From contig CAADTZ010000104.1 of NCBI GenBank assembly GCA_900752015.1, positions 1-21,002 of the forward strand: a DNA stretch of 21,002 nucleotides, written 5' to 3'. Both the position numbers and the translations under genes were made by a program. Under the pieces are notes generated by a model that had not been told where the DNA came from, made no database searches, and saw nothing but the letters and a program-made list of their open reading frames with translations. The DNA comes from an uncultured Collinsella sp. (GTDB taxonomy: Bacteria; Actinomycetota; Coriobacteriia; Coriobacteriales; Coriobacteriaceae). This document shows, piece after piece, positions 1 through 7,948 of the stretch (position 1 is the stretch's first letter; every line of letters begins with the position of its first letter).

Positions 1-305
1 CCCCCCAAACAAAGCCTTCCCCCGTGCCCCCCGCGCCCCCCCCCCCGGGGCGCCCCCCCCCCCATGGAAACGACCCCCGCCGGGTTCAGCGCGCGCAGGC
101 CATCGGCAATCAGCCACAAGGGACGACCCGTGCAGATAAATGCCTGGTGTCCCGCGTCGCGCAGACGATGAAACGCCTCGACGACCGCCTGCGAGGGGCA
201 AACCGCCGAAAAGTCCTTGTCGGTCATGTTGTCGGGATCGAACGACGTCAGCGTGCCGTCCACGTCAAAAAAGAGCACGGCGGAATCGGGGCACGCATCA
301 ATCAT
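1..305 (-). CDS. HAD-family hydrolase (HAD-IIB/Cof-like), 5' part only
   Basis: The reading frame starts at the ATG at 305-303 and runs off the left edge. An AGGA-type ribosome site (aaaggaaccc) lies just upstream. The N-terminus begins MIDACPDSAVLFFDVDGTLT, whose FFDVDGT is HAD motif I with the nucleophile Asp and the acid/base Asp. About 45 residues later FICTGRP matches HAD motif II as seen in Cof-type sugar-phosphate phosphatases. These are cytosolic Mg-dependent phosphatases; the substrate cannot be read from this piece. After the codons for VVSMG the frame becomes almost pure Gly/Pro/Arg because positions 21-63 are nearly all C. The frame stays open, but I do not trust this end: a normal HAD-IIB protein would continue with an NGA-like motif here. 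Confidence is high for the family and low for the last ~20 residues. Confidence 0.75.
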   Translation of the reverse strand, partial: MIDACPDSAVLFFDVDGTLTSFDPDNMTDKDFSAVCPSQAVVEAFHRLRDAGHQAFICTGRPLWLIADGLRALNPAGVVSMGGGAPRGGGRGGHGGRLCLG

Positions 306-347
306 ATGGGTTCCTTTCGGGGGCGAGAGTAAACGAAGTATCCATCA

Positions 348-353
348 TATAAT
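348..353 (+). promoter_or_regulatory. Candidate -10 box for rlmKL
   Basis: A perfect TATAAT lies 28 nt before the rlmKL start codon, in the 75-bp gap between it and the divergent HAD gene. No good -35 hexamer is visible at 16-18 nt spacing, so this is a candidate only. Confidence 0.4.
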
Positions 354-380
354 GGAGCGACGCAACCAGAGAGGTCACCC

Positions 381-2957
381 ATGGAATTTTACGCAAGCTG
401 CCCCGAGGGCTTTGAGTCCGCACTCGCCGATGAGCTTAAACGCCTCGGGCTTTCGCATGTTCGCCGGCTGAAGGGCCGCGCTACATTTGAGGGCGAGCTC
501 GAAGAAGGCTACCGCGCCTGTCTGTGGTCGCGCCTGGCGAGCCGTGTGTTCGTGGTACTCGGGCGCTTTGAGGCGCAGGATGCCGATGAGCTGTACGACA
601 GCGTTTACGACATCACCTGGGAGACCATCATCCGCCCCGGCGCCACCATCGCCATCACCGCCCGCGGCGTGACCGAGCAGCTGCGCAACACGCGTTTCTC
701 GGCCCTGCGCGCCAAGGACGCGCTGTGCGACCGTCTGGCCGAGACCACGGGCCGTCGCGCCGATGTCGACGCCGCCGATCCCGACGTTCACCTGTTGCTT
801 TCGCTGCGCCAGCGCCGCGCGAGCATCAGCCTGGACCTTTCGGGCGACCCGCTGTTCAAACGCCTGCCGCCCGCAGCGACCCGCGCCGGCGAGGGCGCGC
901 ACGTGCTGCGCCCCGACTACGCCGCCCTGGTGCTGGCGCAGGTCGGCTGGACCGCACTGTGCGAGCGCGAGTTGACGGCCGACGATTACGAGAACGAAGC
1001 CCTTCCCACGCTGATCGATGCCTCGTGCGCCGGCGGCGGTCTGCTGCTGGAGGCCGTGAACATTCTGACCGACCGCGCCCCGGGCGCCGCACGCGAGCGC
1101 TGGGGCTTTGAGGGCTGGCAGCTGCACGACGCCGCTCTGTGGGAGCAGCTGCTTGCCGAGGCGCGCGAGCGCGAGGCGGCAGCGCGCGAGCGCCAGGCAC
1201 GCATCGTGGCCGTAGACATCGACCCCGCCGCCCGCAAGACCGCCGAGCGCATGGTCAAGAGCGCTGGCTACAAGCGTTTTGTCGACTTTTGCGCCGCCAA
1301 GCCCGTCACCGTGCTGGACCATGTGGGCGCCGTCGCCGGTGCCGCCGTGGTCGCGGATACGACCGAGACACCGCTTTCGCTCATGCACGACGCCATGACG
1401 CTGATCGGCGAGCTGCGTCGCGCGCCCGAGCTTACCGCCGCGCCGGTCGCCGCGCTCGCCCGCGACGGCCTTATGGCCCGCGCGCTCCATGCCGAGCCTG
1501 CGCGCTCCATCGCCGTCATGCCCAATAACGAGGAGGCGGCTCTTGAGGTTTGGCCCTCGCTCGACCACGCCGCCGCGGCATTCGAAGCTGCGACCAGCTC
1601 AGACGCCGAGGAGCAGACCGCAGATGCCCAAGGCGAAGCCGCCGACACCCCCACGTCCGAACCTGCCGCCACGCTCGACCTGGGCGACGGCAAGCCGCTG
1701 CCCGTGCTCATCCCCGAGTCCGAGCAGTTCGCCAACCGCCTGCGCAAGAATGCCCGTCTGCGCCGCAAGTGGGCCAAGCGCGAGGGCGTGAGCTGCTACC
1801 GCGTCTACGATGCCGACCTACCCGACTACTCCGCCGCCATCGACCTGTACGAGGGCTGCCCGCAGACGCCGGGCCGCTGGCTCGTCATCGCCGAATACGC
1901 CGCGCCCAAGACCATCGACCCCGCACTGGCCCAGGCCCGCATGCTCGACATCTTGGCCATCTCGCCGCGCATCCTTGATGTTCCGGCCGAGCACGTGCAC
2001 GCCAAGGCCCGCATGCGCTCACGTGGCGGCTCGCAGTACGGTAAGCAGGGCGCCGGCAAGGGCGGCTCGGGCGAGCGCGCCAACATCGCGCGCCGTCGCC
2101 TGCCGCTCATCGAAGAGGGTGGACTCACCTTTGCCGTCAACTTTGACGACTATTTGGATGTGGGCATCTTCCTGGATCATCGCGTCACGCGCAACCTGGT
2201 GCGCGAGCACGCCAAGCAGGCGCGCCGCTTCCTCAACCTGTTTGCCTACACCGGCACTGCCACCTGCTACGCGGCCGATGGCGGCGTCGAGGAGACCGTG
2301 ACGGTCGACCTTTCCAACACCTACCTGGACTGGGCAGAGCGCAATATGCGCCAGAACGGCTTTATGGGCCCTCAGCATCATTTTGTGCGCGACGACGTAC
2401 TCGCCTGGATTCGCGACCAGCGCCAGACGCGCAACCGCTGGGATCTGATTTTTGTCGACCCGCCCACGTTCTCGAACTCGTCCAAGATGGGCCGCCGCAC
2501 CTGGGATGTCCAGCGCGACCATGTTGAGCTTTTGGCCGGCGTATCGCGCCTGCTCGCACAGGGCGGCCATGCCATCTTTAGCTGCAACCTGCGCGGCTTC
2601 CGCCCCGAAACGCGCAAGCTCGCGCGTGCGGGCGTGGTGCTGGAGGACATTACGGCGCAGACCATCCCCGAGGATTTCGCACGCAACCAGAAGGTGCATC
2701 ATTGCTATATCGTGCGCCGCCTGCCCATCGAGGACGCCATGGCAGAGGTCGGCTTTAGCGCCGAGGAAATTGCCGAGCGCGTCGAGGAGCTGCGCAACCC
2801 CGAGGCCCGCAAGCCTCGCGCGGCAGCGCCCGCGCACGCGCAGGCAGGCGACCAGGGGCCGCGCGGCAACGGCAAGTCCAACTTTGCCGGCAAACCCTCC
2901 CCTGCCGGCAAGTCCAAAAAGAAGAAGTTCTACGCCAGCAAGCCCAAGGGCAAATAG
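381..2957 (+). CDS. rlmL: Fused 23S rRNA methyltransferase RlmKL (m2G2445/m7G2069 type)
   Basis: This 858-aa protein matches the two-domain RlmKL enzyme, which methylates 23S rRNA using S-adenosylmethionine. The ATG at 381 follows an agaggt ribosome site. Residues ~1-160 are the N-terminal and THUMP RNA-binding region. Residues 176-225 carry LRPDYAALVLAQVGW and DASCAGGGLLLEA, the counterpart of the RlmL motif DPMCGSGTLLIEA. Residues ~445-780 are the RlmK half, with NLFAYTGTATCYAADGG (619-635, SAM loop), TVDLSNTYLDWAERN (641-655) and VDPPTFSNS (692-700). The NPPY catalytic motif of the RlmL half is absent: the aligned position (about 322-330) reads AVVADTTET. Residues ~391-435 are a low-complexity Ala/Glu-rich linker, and the tail (~800-858) is Lys/Gly-rich and probably RNA-contacting. 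The RlmK activity looks intact, while the RlmL activity is doubtful. Confidence 0.92.
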   Translation: MEFYASCPEGFESALADELKRLGLSHVRRLKGRATFEGELEEGYRACLWSRLASRVFVVLGRFEAQDADELYDSVYDITWETIIRPGATIAITARGVTEQLRNTRFSALRAKDALCDRLAETTGRRADVDAADPDVHLLLSLRQRRASISLDLSGDPLFKRLPPAATRAGEGAHVLRPDYAALVLAQVGWTALCERELTADDYENEALPTLIDASCAGGGLLLEAVNILTDRAPGAARERWGFEGWQLHDAALWEQLLAEAREREAAARERQARIVAVDIDPAARKTAERMVKSAGYKRFVDFCAAKPVTVLDHVGAVAGAAVVADTTETPLSLMHDAMTLIGELRRAPELTAAPVAALARDGLMARALHAEPARSIAVMPNNEEAALEVWPSLDHAAAAFEAATSSDAEEQTADAQGEAADTPTSEPAATLDLGDGKPLPVLIPESEQFANRLRKNARLRRKWAKREGVSCYRVYDADLPDYSAAIDLYEGCPQTPGRWLVIAEYAAPKTIDPALAQARMLDILAISPRILDVPAEHVHAKARMRSRGGSQYGKQGAGKGGSGERANIARRRLPLIEEGGLTFAVNFDDYLDVGIFLDHRVTRNLVREHAKQARRFLNLFAYTGTATCYAADGGVEETVTVDLSNTYLDWAERNMRQNGFMGPQHHFVRDDVLAWIRDQRQTRNRWDLIFVDPPTFSNSSKMGRRTWDVQRDHVELLAGVSRLLAQGGHAIFSCNLRGFRPETRKLARAGVVLEDITAQTIPEDFARNQKVHHCYIVRRLPIEDAMAEVGFSAEEIAERVEELRNPEARKPRAAAPAHAQAGDQGPRGNGKSNFAGKPSPAGKSKKKKFYASKPKGK

Positions 2958-2962
2958 ACAAC

Positions 2963-3027
2963 GTTGCGGTGGAATACGGACTGTTTTGCCTGGAATTAGG
3001 CAAATTTAGACCGTATTTCACCGCAAC
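2963..3027. terminator. Long imperfect palindrome between convergent genes; likely bidirectional terminator
   Basis: The arms at 2963-2990 and 2999-3027 (gttgcggtggaatacgg against ccgtatttcaccgcaac at the outer ends) form a ~28-bp imperfect stem around the loop tggaatta. It fills the gap between the rlmKL stop and the stop of the convergent response regulator, so it probably terminates both. There is no clean T-tract. Its length suggests it could be one copy of a dispersed intergenic palindrome family. Confidence 0.6.
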
Positions 3028-3052
3028 TCATAGTGGGATGGCGGACGCCGTT

Positions 3053-3766
3053 CTACCCTTGGGTGACCAATCGGTAACCGATACCCACATGCGTCTGGAT
3101 ATAGCGCGGGTGCGCGGGGTCGGACTCGATCTTCTTGCGCAGCGTGCCCATAAAGACGCGCAGGCTCGCCAGGTCGCTCTTGGTCGCCGTGCCCCAAATC
3201 TCGTGCAAAATAAACTGGTGCGTCAGCACCTTGTCGGCGTTATGCGCCAGCAGGCACAGGAGCTTATACTCGATCGGCGTCAGATGCAGCTCCTCGCCAT
3301 CCATCGTGGCGATGCCGGCGTCAAAATCGATATGCAGCTCACCGGTATCGAACGATCCCTCGGAGGCAACGCCGCCCGTTTGCGCATACGAAAGGCGCCT
3401 GAGTGTCGTACGAATGCGCGCGAGCAGCTCCTCGACCGAAAACGGCTTGGTCAGGTAGTCGTCGGCACCGGCATCGAGCGCGCGGATCTTGTCCGCGTCC
3501 TCGCTGAGCGCCGAGACCACGATGATCGGCATGCCCGACCATGCGCGCACCGACTCCACCACCTTGACGCCGTCCATATCGGGTAGGCCCAAATCGAGCA
3601 GCACAATGCTCGGCGCCTGCGATGAGGCGGCGGCGATGGCGGCATGGGCGGTCTCCACAGCCATATGGCGCAAGCCGTGCGCCTCGAGCGCGGCAACGAT
3701 AAGGTTGCGAACGGCGGGGTCGTCCTCAACGACTAAGATGAGTGGTTTTACGGCAGAGTTCGGCAC
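3053..3766 (-). CDS. OmpR/PhoB-type response regulator, KdpE-like
   Basis: This 237-aa DNA-binding response regulator is the partner of the adjacent kinase. The receiver domain (residues ~7-120) shows VVEDD (12-16), the phospho-acceptor Asp58 in LLDLGLPDMDG and Lys107 in TKPF. Residues ~140-235 form a winged-helix output domain with HLTPIEYKLL and RYIQTHVGIGYRL, typical of KdpE. The start is taken as the GTG at 3766, because AAGGAG sits 8 nt upstream, overlapping the kinase stop codon. The longer ATG-initiated frame (to 3847) would overlap the kinase by ~75 bp and has no better site. The 4-nt gap means the two genes are translationally coupled. The next transporter gene upstream is a Kup potassium permease, consistent with potassium-linked control. 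No kdpFABC pump is in the window, so the regulon is unproven. Confidence 0.88.
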   Translation of the reverse strand: MPNSAVKPLILVVEDDPAVRNLIVAALEAHGLRHMAVETAHAAIAAASSQAPSIVLLDLGLPDMDGVKVVESVRAWSGMPIIVVSALSEDADKIRALDAGADDYLTKPFSVEELLARIRTTLRRLSYAQTGGVASEGSFDTGELHIDFDAGIATMDGEELHLTPIEYKLLCLLAHNADKVLTHQFILHEIWGTATKSDLASLRVFMGTLRKKIESDPAHPRYIQTHVGIGYRLVTQG

Positions 3767-3770
3767 AGCG

Positions 3771-5396
3771 CTACTCCTTATCAAACGAAACATCGGCGAC
3801 GGGAAGCTCAATCGTAAAGACCGAGCCGTGCGGGTCCGCCGCGGCAACCTCTATGCTACCGCCATGCGCCAGCGCAATGGAGCGGCAGAGCGAAAGACCC
3901 AGGCCCACGCTGCGATGGCTGTCGGCAAGACCGTGGTTGGCGGTGTAGAACGACTCAAAGATTCGCTCGCGGTCCTCGGGCGCAATGCCCGGGCCGTCAT
4001 CGGCCACCGAGCACGCCACGCATCCATCGTCGACGCCAATCGAAATCACGATATGCGAGCCTGCGGGCGTATAGGTGATGGCGTTGTTCACCAGATTGAC
4101 CACCAGCTGCACCATCAGGCGCGCATCGACATTGACGAGCGCCGGCTCATCGCACGCCACCACCTTAAGATCGTGCTCGCGCACGGCCGGACTTACGTGG
4201 CGCAGCGCCTCCTCGACGATATCGTCCATAAGCTCGAGCGTAGTCGACAGATGCATACCGCCGCCCTCGAGCTTGGTGATGGCGAGCAGGTTCTCGACAG
4301 TGGCGTTGAGCCACAGCGCATCCGAGCGAATGGATAGAAGCAGGCCGCGGCGCGTCTGGGCATCGAGCACCGCGGTGCCGGTCGAGCCCTGGTCGAGCAG
4401 CACGTCGGCATTGCCCGAAATACTGGTGAGCGGCGTGCGCAAATCGTGCGAGATGGAGCGCAGCAGGTTGGCGCGCAGCTGCTCGTTTTTGGCGAGCACC
4501 GCCGCCTCCTCGCGGGCCTCCATGGCGCGGGCGCGGTCGAGCGCCAGCTCGCCTTCGCTCACGATGGCATCGGCAAGTGTCCGTTCCTCATGCGTCAGCA
4601 CGTCGGGCTCGGCAACGATAGCCAGCACGCCCACCACCGAGGCGGGGTCGCCCGAGCGCACCAAGCCGTCGCCTGTGCGAACCGTCAGGTAGATGCCATA
4701 GAACGCCGATCCGCCAAACGTGGCGTCAAGCGGCGTTCCCACGTAGGCGGACGCCGAGAGCCGCGGCGGCATCTGCGGCGCCAGCTCGTGCACCGGCGCG
4801 GCATCGCCCACGGCTGTGTACGTCGCACGCGGCAGCAGGTCATCGCCCTCGGCGTCGGCGCTGTACCACACGACTGGACAGCCCGAAAGACGCGCCAGCT
4901 GCGTAGCCATGGCATGAACGATCTGCTGCTCGTCGGCGCACCGCTGCAGCATACGGTTGGTCTCGAGCACCATATGCGTGCGGCGGTCGCTGGCGGCAGC
5001 CTGTGCCAAGGCGCGGCGCAGGGCCAACGCAATCGAGCTCGACACAAGCGAGACCACGAACATGATGAAGAACATGCCGGGATAGACGCGGTCGATAAGC
5101 GACAGCGAGTAGCGCGGGTCGATAAACAAGAAGTTGTAGAGCCCCACGGCGGCAGCCGAGCTCAGCAAGCAATACAGGCGACTCCAAGTAAAGAATGCGC
5201 ACAGCTGAACGGCGAACACATAGACGATCATGATGCTCGGCGCGAGACCCGGATGGTCGAGCAGCGCGCCCACAATCGTCGCCGCGACCAGCAGCCCCAC
5301 CGATACGCAGGCGTCATACAGAGGAGTGCGGCGCGTCAGCGTTGTGCGCCGCCACCAAAAGCTATCGGCAATATCGCCATCCGCACGGACGTCCAT
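3771..5396 (-). CDS. KdpD-like sensor histidine kinase lacking the usual KdpD/Usp N-terminus
   Basis: This is a 541-aa membrane kinase. After a short arginine-containing N-terminus, four hydrophobic segments lie between residues ~28 and 127 (DUF4118-like, the KdpD membrane core). A GAF-like region follows at ~140-285, then a HisKA helix with His317 in LLRSISHDLRTPLTS. The HATPase domain has NLVNNAITYTP (434-444), ADDGPGI (465-471) and GLGLSL (498-503). Canonical KdpD is ~900 residues and begins with a cytosolic KdpD domain and a universal-stress-protein domain. Both are absent here, because the protein starts only about 27 residues before the first membrane segment. The ATG at 5396 follows a G-rich ribosome site (gagagggg). 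It probably phosphorylates the downstream KdpE-like regulator. Whether it senses potassium, turgor or something else cannot be read from sequence. Confidence 0.87.
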   Translation of the reverse strand: MDVRADGDIADSFWWRRTTLTRRTPLYDACVSVGLLVAATIVGALLDHPGLAPSIMIVYVFAVQLCAFFTWSRLYCLLSSAAAVGLYNFLFIDPRYSLSLIDRVYPGMFFIMFVVSLVSSSIALALRRALAQAAASDRRTHMVLETNRMLQRCADEQQIVHAMATQLARLSGCPVVWYSADAEGDDLLPRATYTAVGDAAPVHELAPQMPPRLSASAYVGTPLDATFGGSAFYGIYLTVRTGDGLVRSGDPASVVGVLAIVAEPDVLTHEERTLADAIVSEGELALDRARAMEAREEAAVLAKNEQLRANLLRSISHDLRTPLTSISGNADVLLDQGSTGTAVLDAQTRRGLLLSIRSDALWLNATVENLLAITKLEGGGMHLSTTLELMDDIVEEALRHVSPAVREHDLKVVACDEPALVNVDARLMVQLVVNLVNNAITYTPAGSHIVISIGVDDGCVACSVADDGPGIAPEDRERIFESFYTANHGLADSHRSVGLGLSLCRSIALAHGGSIEVAAADPHGSVFTIELPVADVSFDKE

Positions 5397-5422
5397 CAGC
5401 GCCCCGCCCCTCTCTCAAAAAC

Positions 5423-5462
5423 AAAACCACCACAAAGGGACAGGCACCTTTGTGGTGGTTTT
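5423..5462 (-). terminator. Intrinsic terminator upstream of the sensor kinase gene
   Basis: A 16-bp perfect stem (5423-5438 with 5447-5462) encloses the loop gacaggca. Read on the minus strand it is followed by ttttgttttt, giving a strong intrinsic terminator for the kup/small-protein transcript before the two-component genes. The core acaaaggg/ccctttgt resembles the palindrome at 7914-7946. Confidence 0.8.
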
Positions 5463-5507
5463 CCTCGTGGTGGTTCTAAGTGTAAAGCCTTCTACGACCG
5501 GCAGCCG

Positions 5508-5702
5508 CTAGACAAACAGCACGTGCGCGAGCAGTGCGCACACGCACACCGCTCCAAATACCAGTGCCACGATCGAGATCACGCGGTCGGCCATGTCCAT
5601 GTTGGCACGATTCGTAAAGAACCGATCTTCGGCGGCGTCGACGCGCGCCTCACGCACCATTTCGACCACCGCCTCACGGCCATCGAGCGCCTTTGTATCC
5701 AT
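5508..5702 (-). CDS. Small single-TM membrane protein, 64 aa
   Basis: I do not recognise this family. The protein starts MDTKALDGREAVVEMVREAR, has a charged, probably helical cytosolic half (1-39), and ends in one hydrophobic helix, VISIVALVFGAVCVCALLAH, at the C-terminus. The ATG at 5702 is chosen because ggggaggtaagc lies immediately upstream, an excellent ribosome site; an in-frame ATG at 5732 would add ten residues but lacks one. It lies 60 bp downstream of kup on the same strand and before a terminator, so it is probably cotranscribed with kup. It could be an accessory or regulatory subunit of the transporter, but that rests on position alone. Confidence 0.6.
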   Translation of the reverse strand: MDTKALDGREAVVEMVREARVDAAEDRFFTNRANMDMADRVISIVALVFGAVCVCALLAHVLFV

Positions 5703-5762
5703 GCTTACCTCCCCGGCCTCATGCTTATCCATCAAAAGCCAACTCCGTGTAGCCGCCGACGT

Positions 5763-7790
5763 CTACGGTCGCTCGTTGGGAGCCAGGCGCTGCATCTTAT
5801 TCACGGCCTTGAACTTGGTGAACAGCGGCACGTACTCAAAGCTCACGTTGGAGTTCTCCAGGCCATACCAACGTGCGGGCGTGCCGGCGGCGCGGCGGAT
5901 GATGTACTTGAGCGTGATGGCCGTACGCTCGCTCGGCTCCACATCGCTTTCGGGCGCCAGCAGCTTACGGATCAGGACGAACTTGAACGTACCGATGTTA
6001 CCCGGATCCTTGTAGACCGAGTAGTCATGCGTCTGCGGCGGCAGCTCGCCGGTGGCAGCCAGGTCCTGAACAACCTGACGCAGGTAGGCATTGACGCGCT
6101 GGTTGATCTTGTAGCCCAGGTACAGATGCACGCGGAACACGTAGTCGGTGCCGAACGTCTCGACAGAATAGGCAAAGGTGTGCGGTTCGTCCATGGTCTC
6201 GACATTCACAAACCACCAGGCGTGGGCACGCTTGGGATGCTTGTCCAAGATCGAGTAGACGATATCGCGGTCGATGTAGTCGGTATGGGTGTCCTTGGTC
6301 AAGTACACGACGTTGTCGCTCATGCGCTCGTAACGGTCGTCGTCGCGCAGGCGCTTGAGCTGCGGCAGGTAGCTACGCAGCGGCAGCAGCGTAAACTGGC
6401 GCTGCTCGACCGCCGTGCCGTTGTACCAGCACACCATAATGCCCATGATGAGTGCAGCCATGAGGATGGTGAAGTAGCCGCCGTGGAAGAACTTGGTGAG
6501 CGAGCTCACGAAGAAGAAGCCTTCGAGCAAAAGGAAGAAGGCCGCGAAGATCCACGGAGCAACCTTGAGCTTGCGCTCCTCGTGCAGGTAGAAGAAGAGC
6601 AGCAGCGTGGTGCACATCATAGTCAGCGTAATGGCAAGGCCGTAGGCGGCTTCCATATGCGCCGAGTTCTGGAACAGCAGCACCACGATGACGCAGCCGA
6701 CAAGCATGACGTTGTTGACCATGGGGATGTAGAGCTGGCCCTTGGTCTCGGCAGGGTAGAAGACCTGCATGTGCGGCATAAGGTCCAGGCGGCTGGCCTC
6801 GGACACCAGCGAGAATGCGCCGGTGATGAGCGCCTGCGAGGCGATGATGGCCGCGACGGTGGAAAGGCCGACGGCAAACGGGCGCAGGCCCGGGGCGAGC
6901 ATCTGGTAGAACGGGTTGAGGTCGGCAATGCCCATGAGCTCGGGGTTGGCAGCGTTGTTCATAAGCCAAGCACCCTGGCCCATATAGGAAAGCAGCAGGC
7001 AGCACTTAACGAACGGCCAGGTGGCGTAGATGTTGCCGCGGCCGACGTGGCCCATGTCGGAGTAGAGCGCCTCGGCACCGGTGGTGGCGAGGAAGCAGCT
7101 GCCCAGAATCATGATGCCCGCGTGGTTGTTGGGGCTTAGCAAAAAGGCGATGCCGCGCACCGGGTTGAGGCACAGCAGCACGGCGGGGTGCTGGAAGACA
7201 AAGAACAGACCCGTGCCGCCCAGGAACAGAAACCACAGCGTCATGATGGGACCAAAGGCGTGACCGATCTTGGCCGTACCGATGCGCTGTACCAAGAAGA
7301 GCGCGATGATGATGGCGAGCGTAATGGCGACGACGCGGCCCTGGTCATCGCCCAGCGCGGCATGGACCGCCGGGATGGTGCGCAGGCCCTCGATGGCCGT
7401 GGTAACGGTAACGGCCGGCGTCAGGATGCCGTCGGCGAGCAGCGCGGCGCCACCCAGCATGGCGGGGATGATAAGCCACTTGCCGCAGCGCTTGACCAGG
7501 CTGTACAGGGCAAAGATGCCGCCCTCACCATGGTTATCGGCGCGCAGCGAGATGAGCACATACTTGATGGTGGTCAGCAGCGTGACCGTCCACACGACAA
7601 GGGAGAGCGCGCCAAGCACGAACTCCTCCGTCACACTTCCGATGCCGCCGTTGCCGGCAACGAGCGCCTTGGTTACATACATAGGGCTGGTGCCGATATC
7701 GCCGTACACCACGCCCAGCGTGACGAGCATCGCCGAGATGCTCACAGGAATCGCAGCGTGCGAGGCTGCCTCCTTGGCCTTTTGTTCCAT
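5763..7790 (-). CDS. kup: KUP/HAK/KT potassium uptake permease
   Basis: This 675-aa protein takes up potassium, probably as K+/H+ symport, across the cell membrane. After ~12 N-terminal residues it carries the family signature GVVYGDIGTSPMYV (about 26-39). About twelve hydrophobic segments extend to ~residue 450, with DNHGEGGIFALYSLV (~80-95) also typical of Kup. A ~220-residue cytosolic C-terminal domain follows. Length is close to the usual family size. The ATG at 7790 is preferred over an upstream in-frame TTG at 7808, because gggaggaaa sits at proper spacing upstream of the ATG. A TATAAT box lies ~36 nt further upstream. The small protein and the KdpDE-like pair follow downstream on the same strand. 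Confidence 0.93.
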   Translation of the reverse strand: MEQKAKEAASHAAIPVSISAMLVTLGVVYGDIGTSPMYVTKALVAGNGGIGSVTEEFVLGALSLVVWTVTLLTTIKYVLISLRADNHGEGGIFALYSLVKRCGKWLIIPAMLGGAALLADGILTPAVTVTTAIEGLRTIPAVHAALGDDQGRVVAITLAIIIALFLVQRIGTAKIGHAFGPIMTLWFLFLGGTGLFFVFQHPAVLLCLNPVRGIAFLLSPNNHAGIMILGSCFLATTGAEALYSDMGHVGRGNIYATWPFVKCCLLLSYMGQGAWLMNNAANPELMGIADLNPFYQMLAPGLRPFAVGLSTVAAIIASQALITGAFSLVSEASRLDLMPHMQVFYPAETKGQLYIPMVNNVMLVGCVIVVLLFQNSAHMEAAYGLAITLTMMCTTLLLFFYLHEERKLKVAPWIFAAFFLLLEGFFFVSSLTKFFHGGYFTILMAALIMGIMVCWYNGTAVEQRQFTLLPLRSYLPQLKRLRDDDRYERMSDNVVYLTKDTHTDYIDRDIVYSILDKHPKRAHAWWFVNVETMDEPHTFAYSVETFGTDYVFRVHLYLGYKINQRVNAYLRQVVQDLAATGELPPQTHDYSVYKDPGNIGTFKFVLIRKLLAPESDVEPSERTAITLKYIIRRAAGTPARWYGLENSNVSFEYVPLFTKFKAVNKMQRLAPNERP

Positions 7791-7825
7791 AAGCCGGTTT
7801 CCTCCCAACTTTAATGTTCGAAGGG

Positions 7826-7831
7826 ATTATA
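7826..7831 (-). promoter_or_regulatory. Candidate -10 box for kup
   Basis: On the minus strand this reads TATAAT, giving a predicted 5' leader of roughly 25-30 nt before the kup ATG. No convincing -35 hexamer is present. The leader is too short for a c-di-AMP (ydaO-type) riboswitch. Confidence 0.45.
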
Positions 7832-7913
7832 GGCAATCGGCCCATGTTTTAATGCACTGTTTTCCCAGCTAGATAAAGATTTATACAGTCTTTAGGCTAC
7901 CGCGGCGATATGG

Positions 7914-7946
7914 AATGTGACAAAGGGACTATCCCCTTGTCACATT
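7914..7946. terminator. Palindrome after the nitroreductase gene; probable terminator
   Basis: The arms 7914-7928 (aatgtgacaaaggga) and 7932-7946 (tccccttgtcacatt) form a 15-bp stem with one mismatch and a 3-nt loop. It begins two bases beyond the nitroreductase stop, so it probably ends that transcript and separates it from kup. There is no clear T-tract. Its acaaaggg core is shared with the terminator at 5423-5462. Confidence 0.55.
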
Positions 7947-7948
7947 CG

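Noticed and set aside
3767..3847. N-terminal extension of the KdpE-like regulator to an ATG at 3847
   Set aside because: It would add 27 Arg/Ser/Pro-rich residues overlapping the kinase gene. The GTG at 3766 has an AAGGAG site and starts just before the receiver domain.
4446..7139. 897-aa plus-strand open frame
   Set aside because: It is antisense to the kinase, small protein and kup, with His/Arg/Gln-rich low-complexity translation typical of GC-rich shadow frames.
7791..7913. Potassium or c-di-AMP riboswitch before kup
   Set aside because: The candidate -10 box leaves only a ~25-30-nt leader, and no conserved pseudoknot-like structure is visible in the gap.
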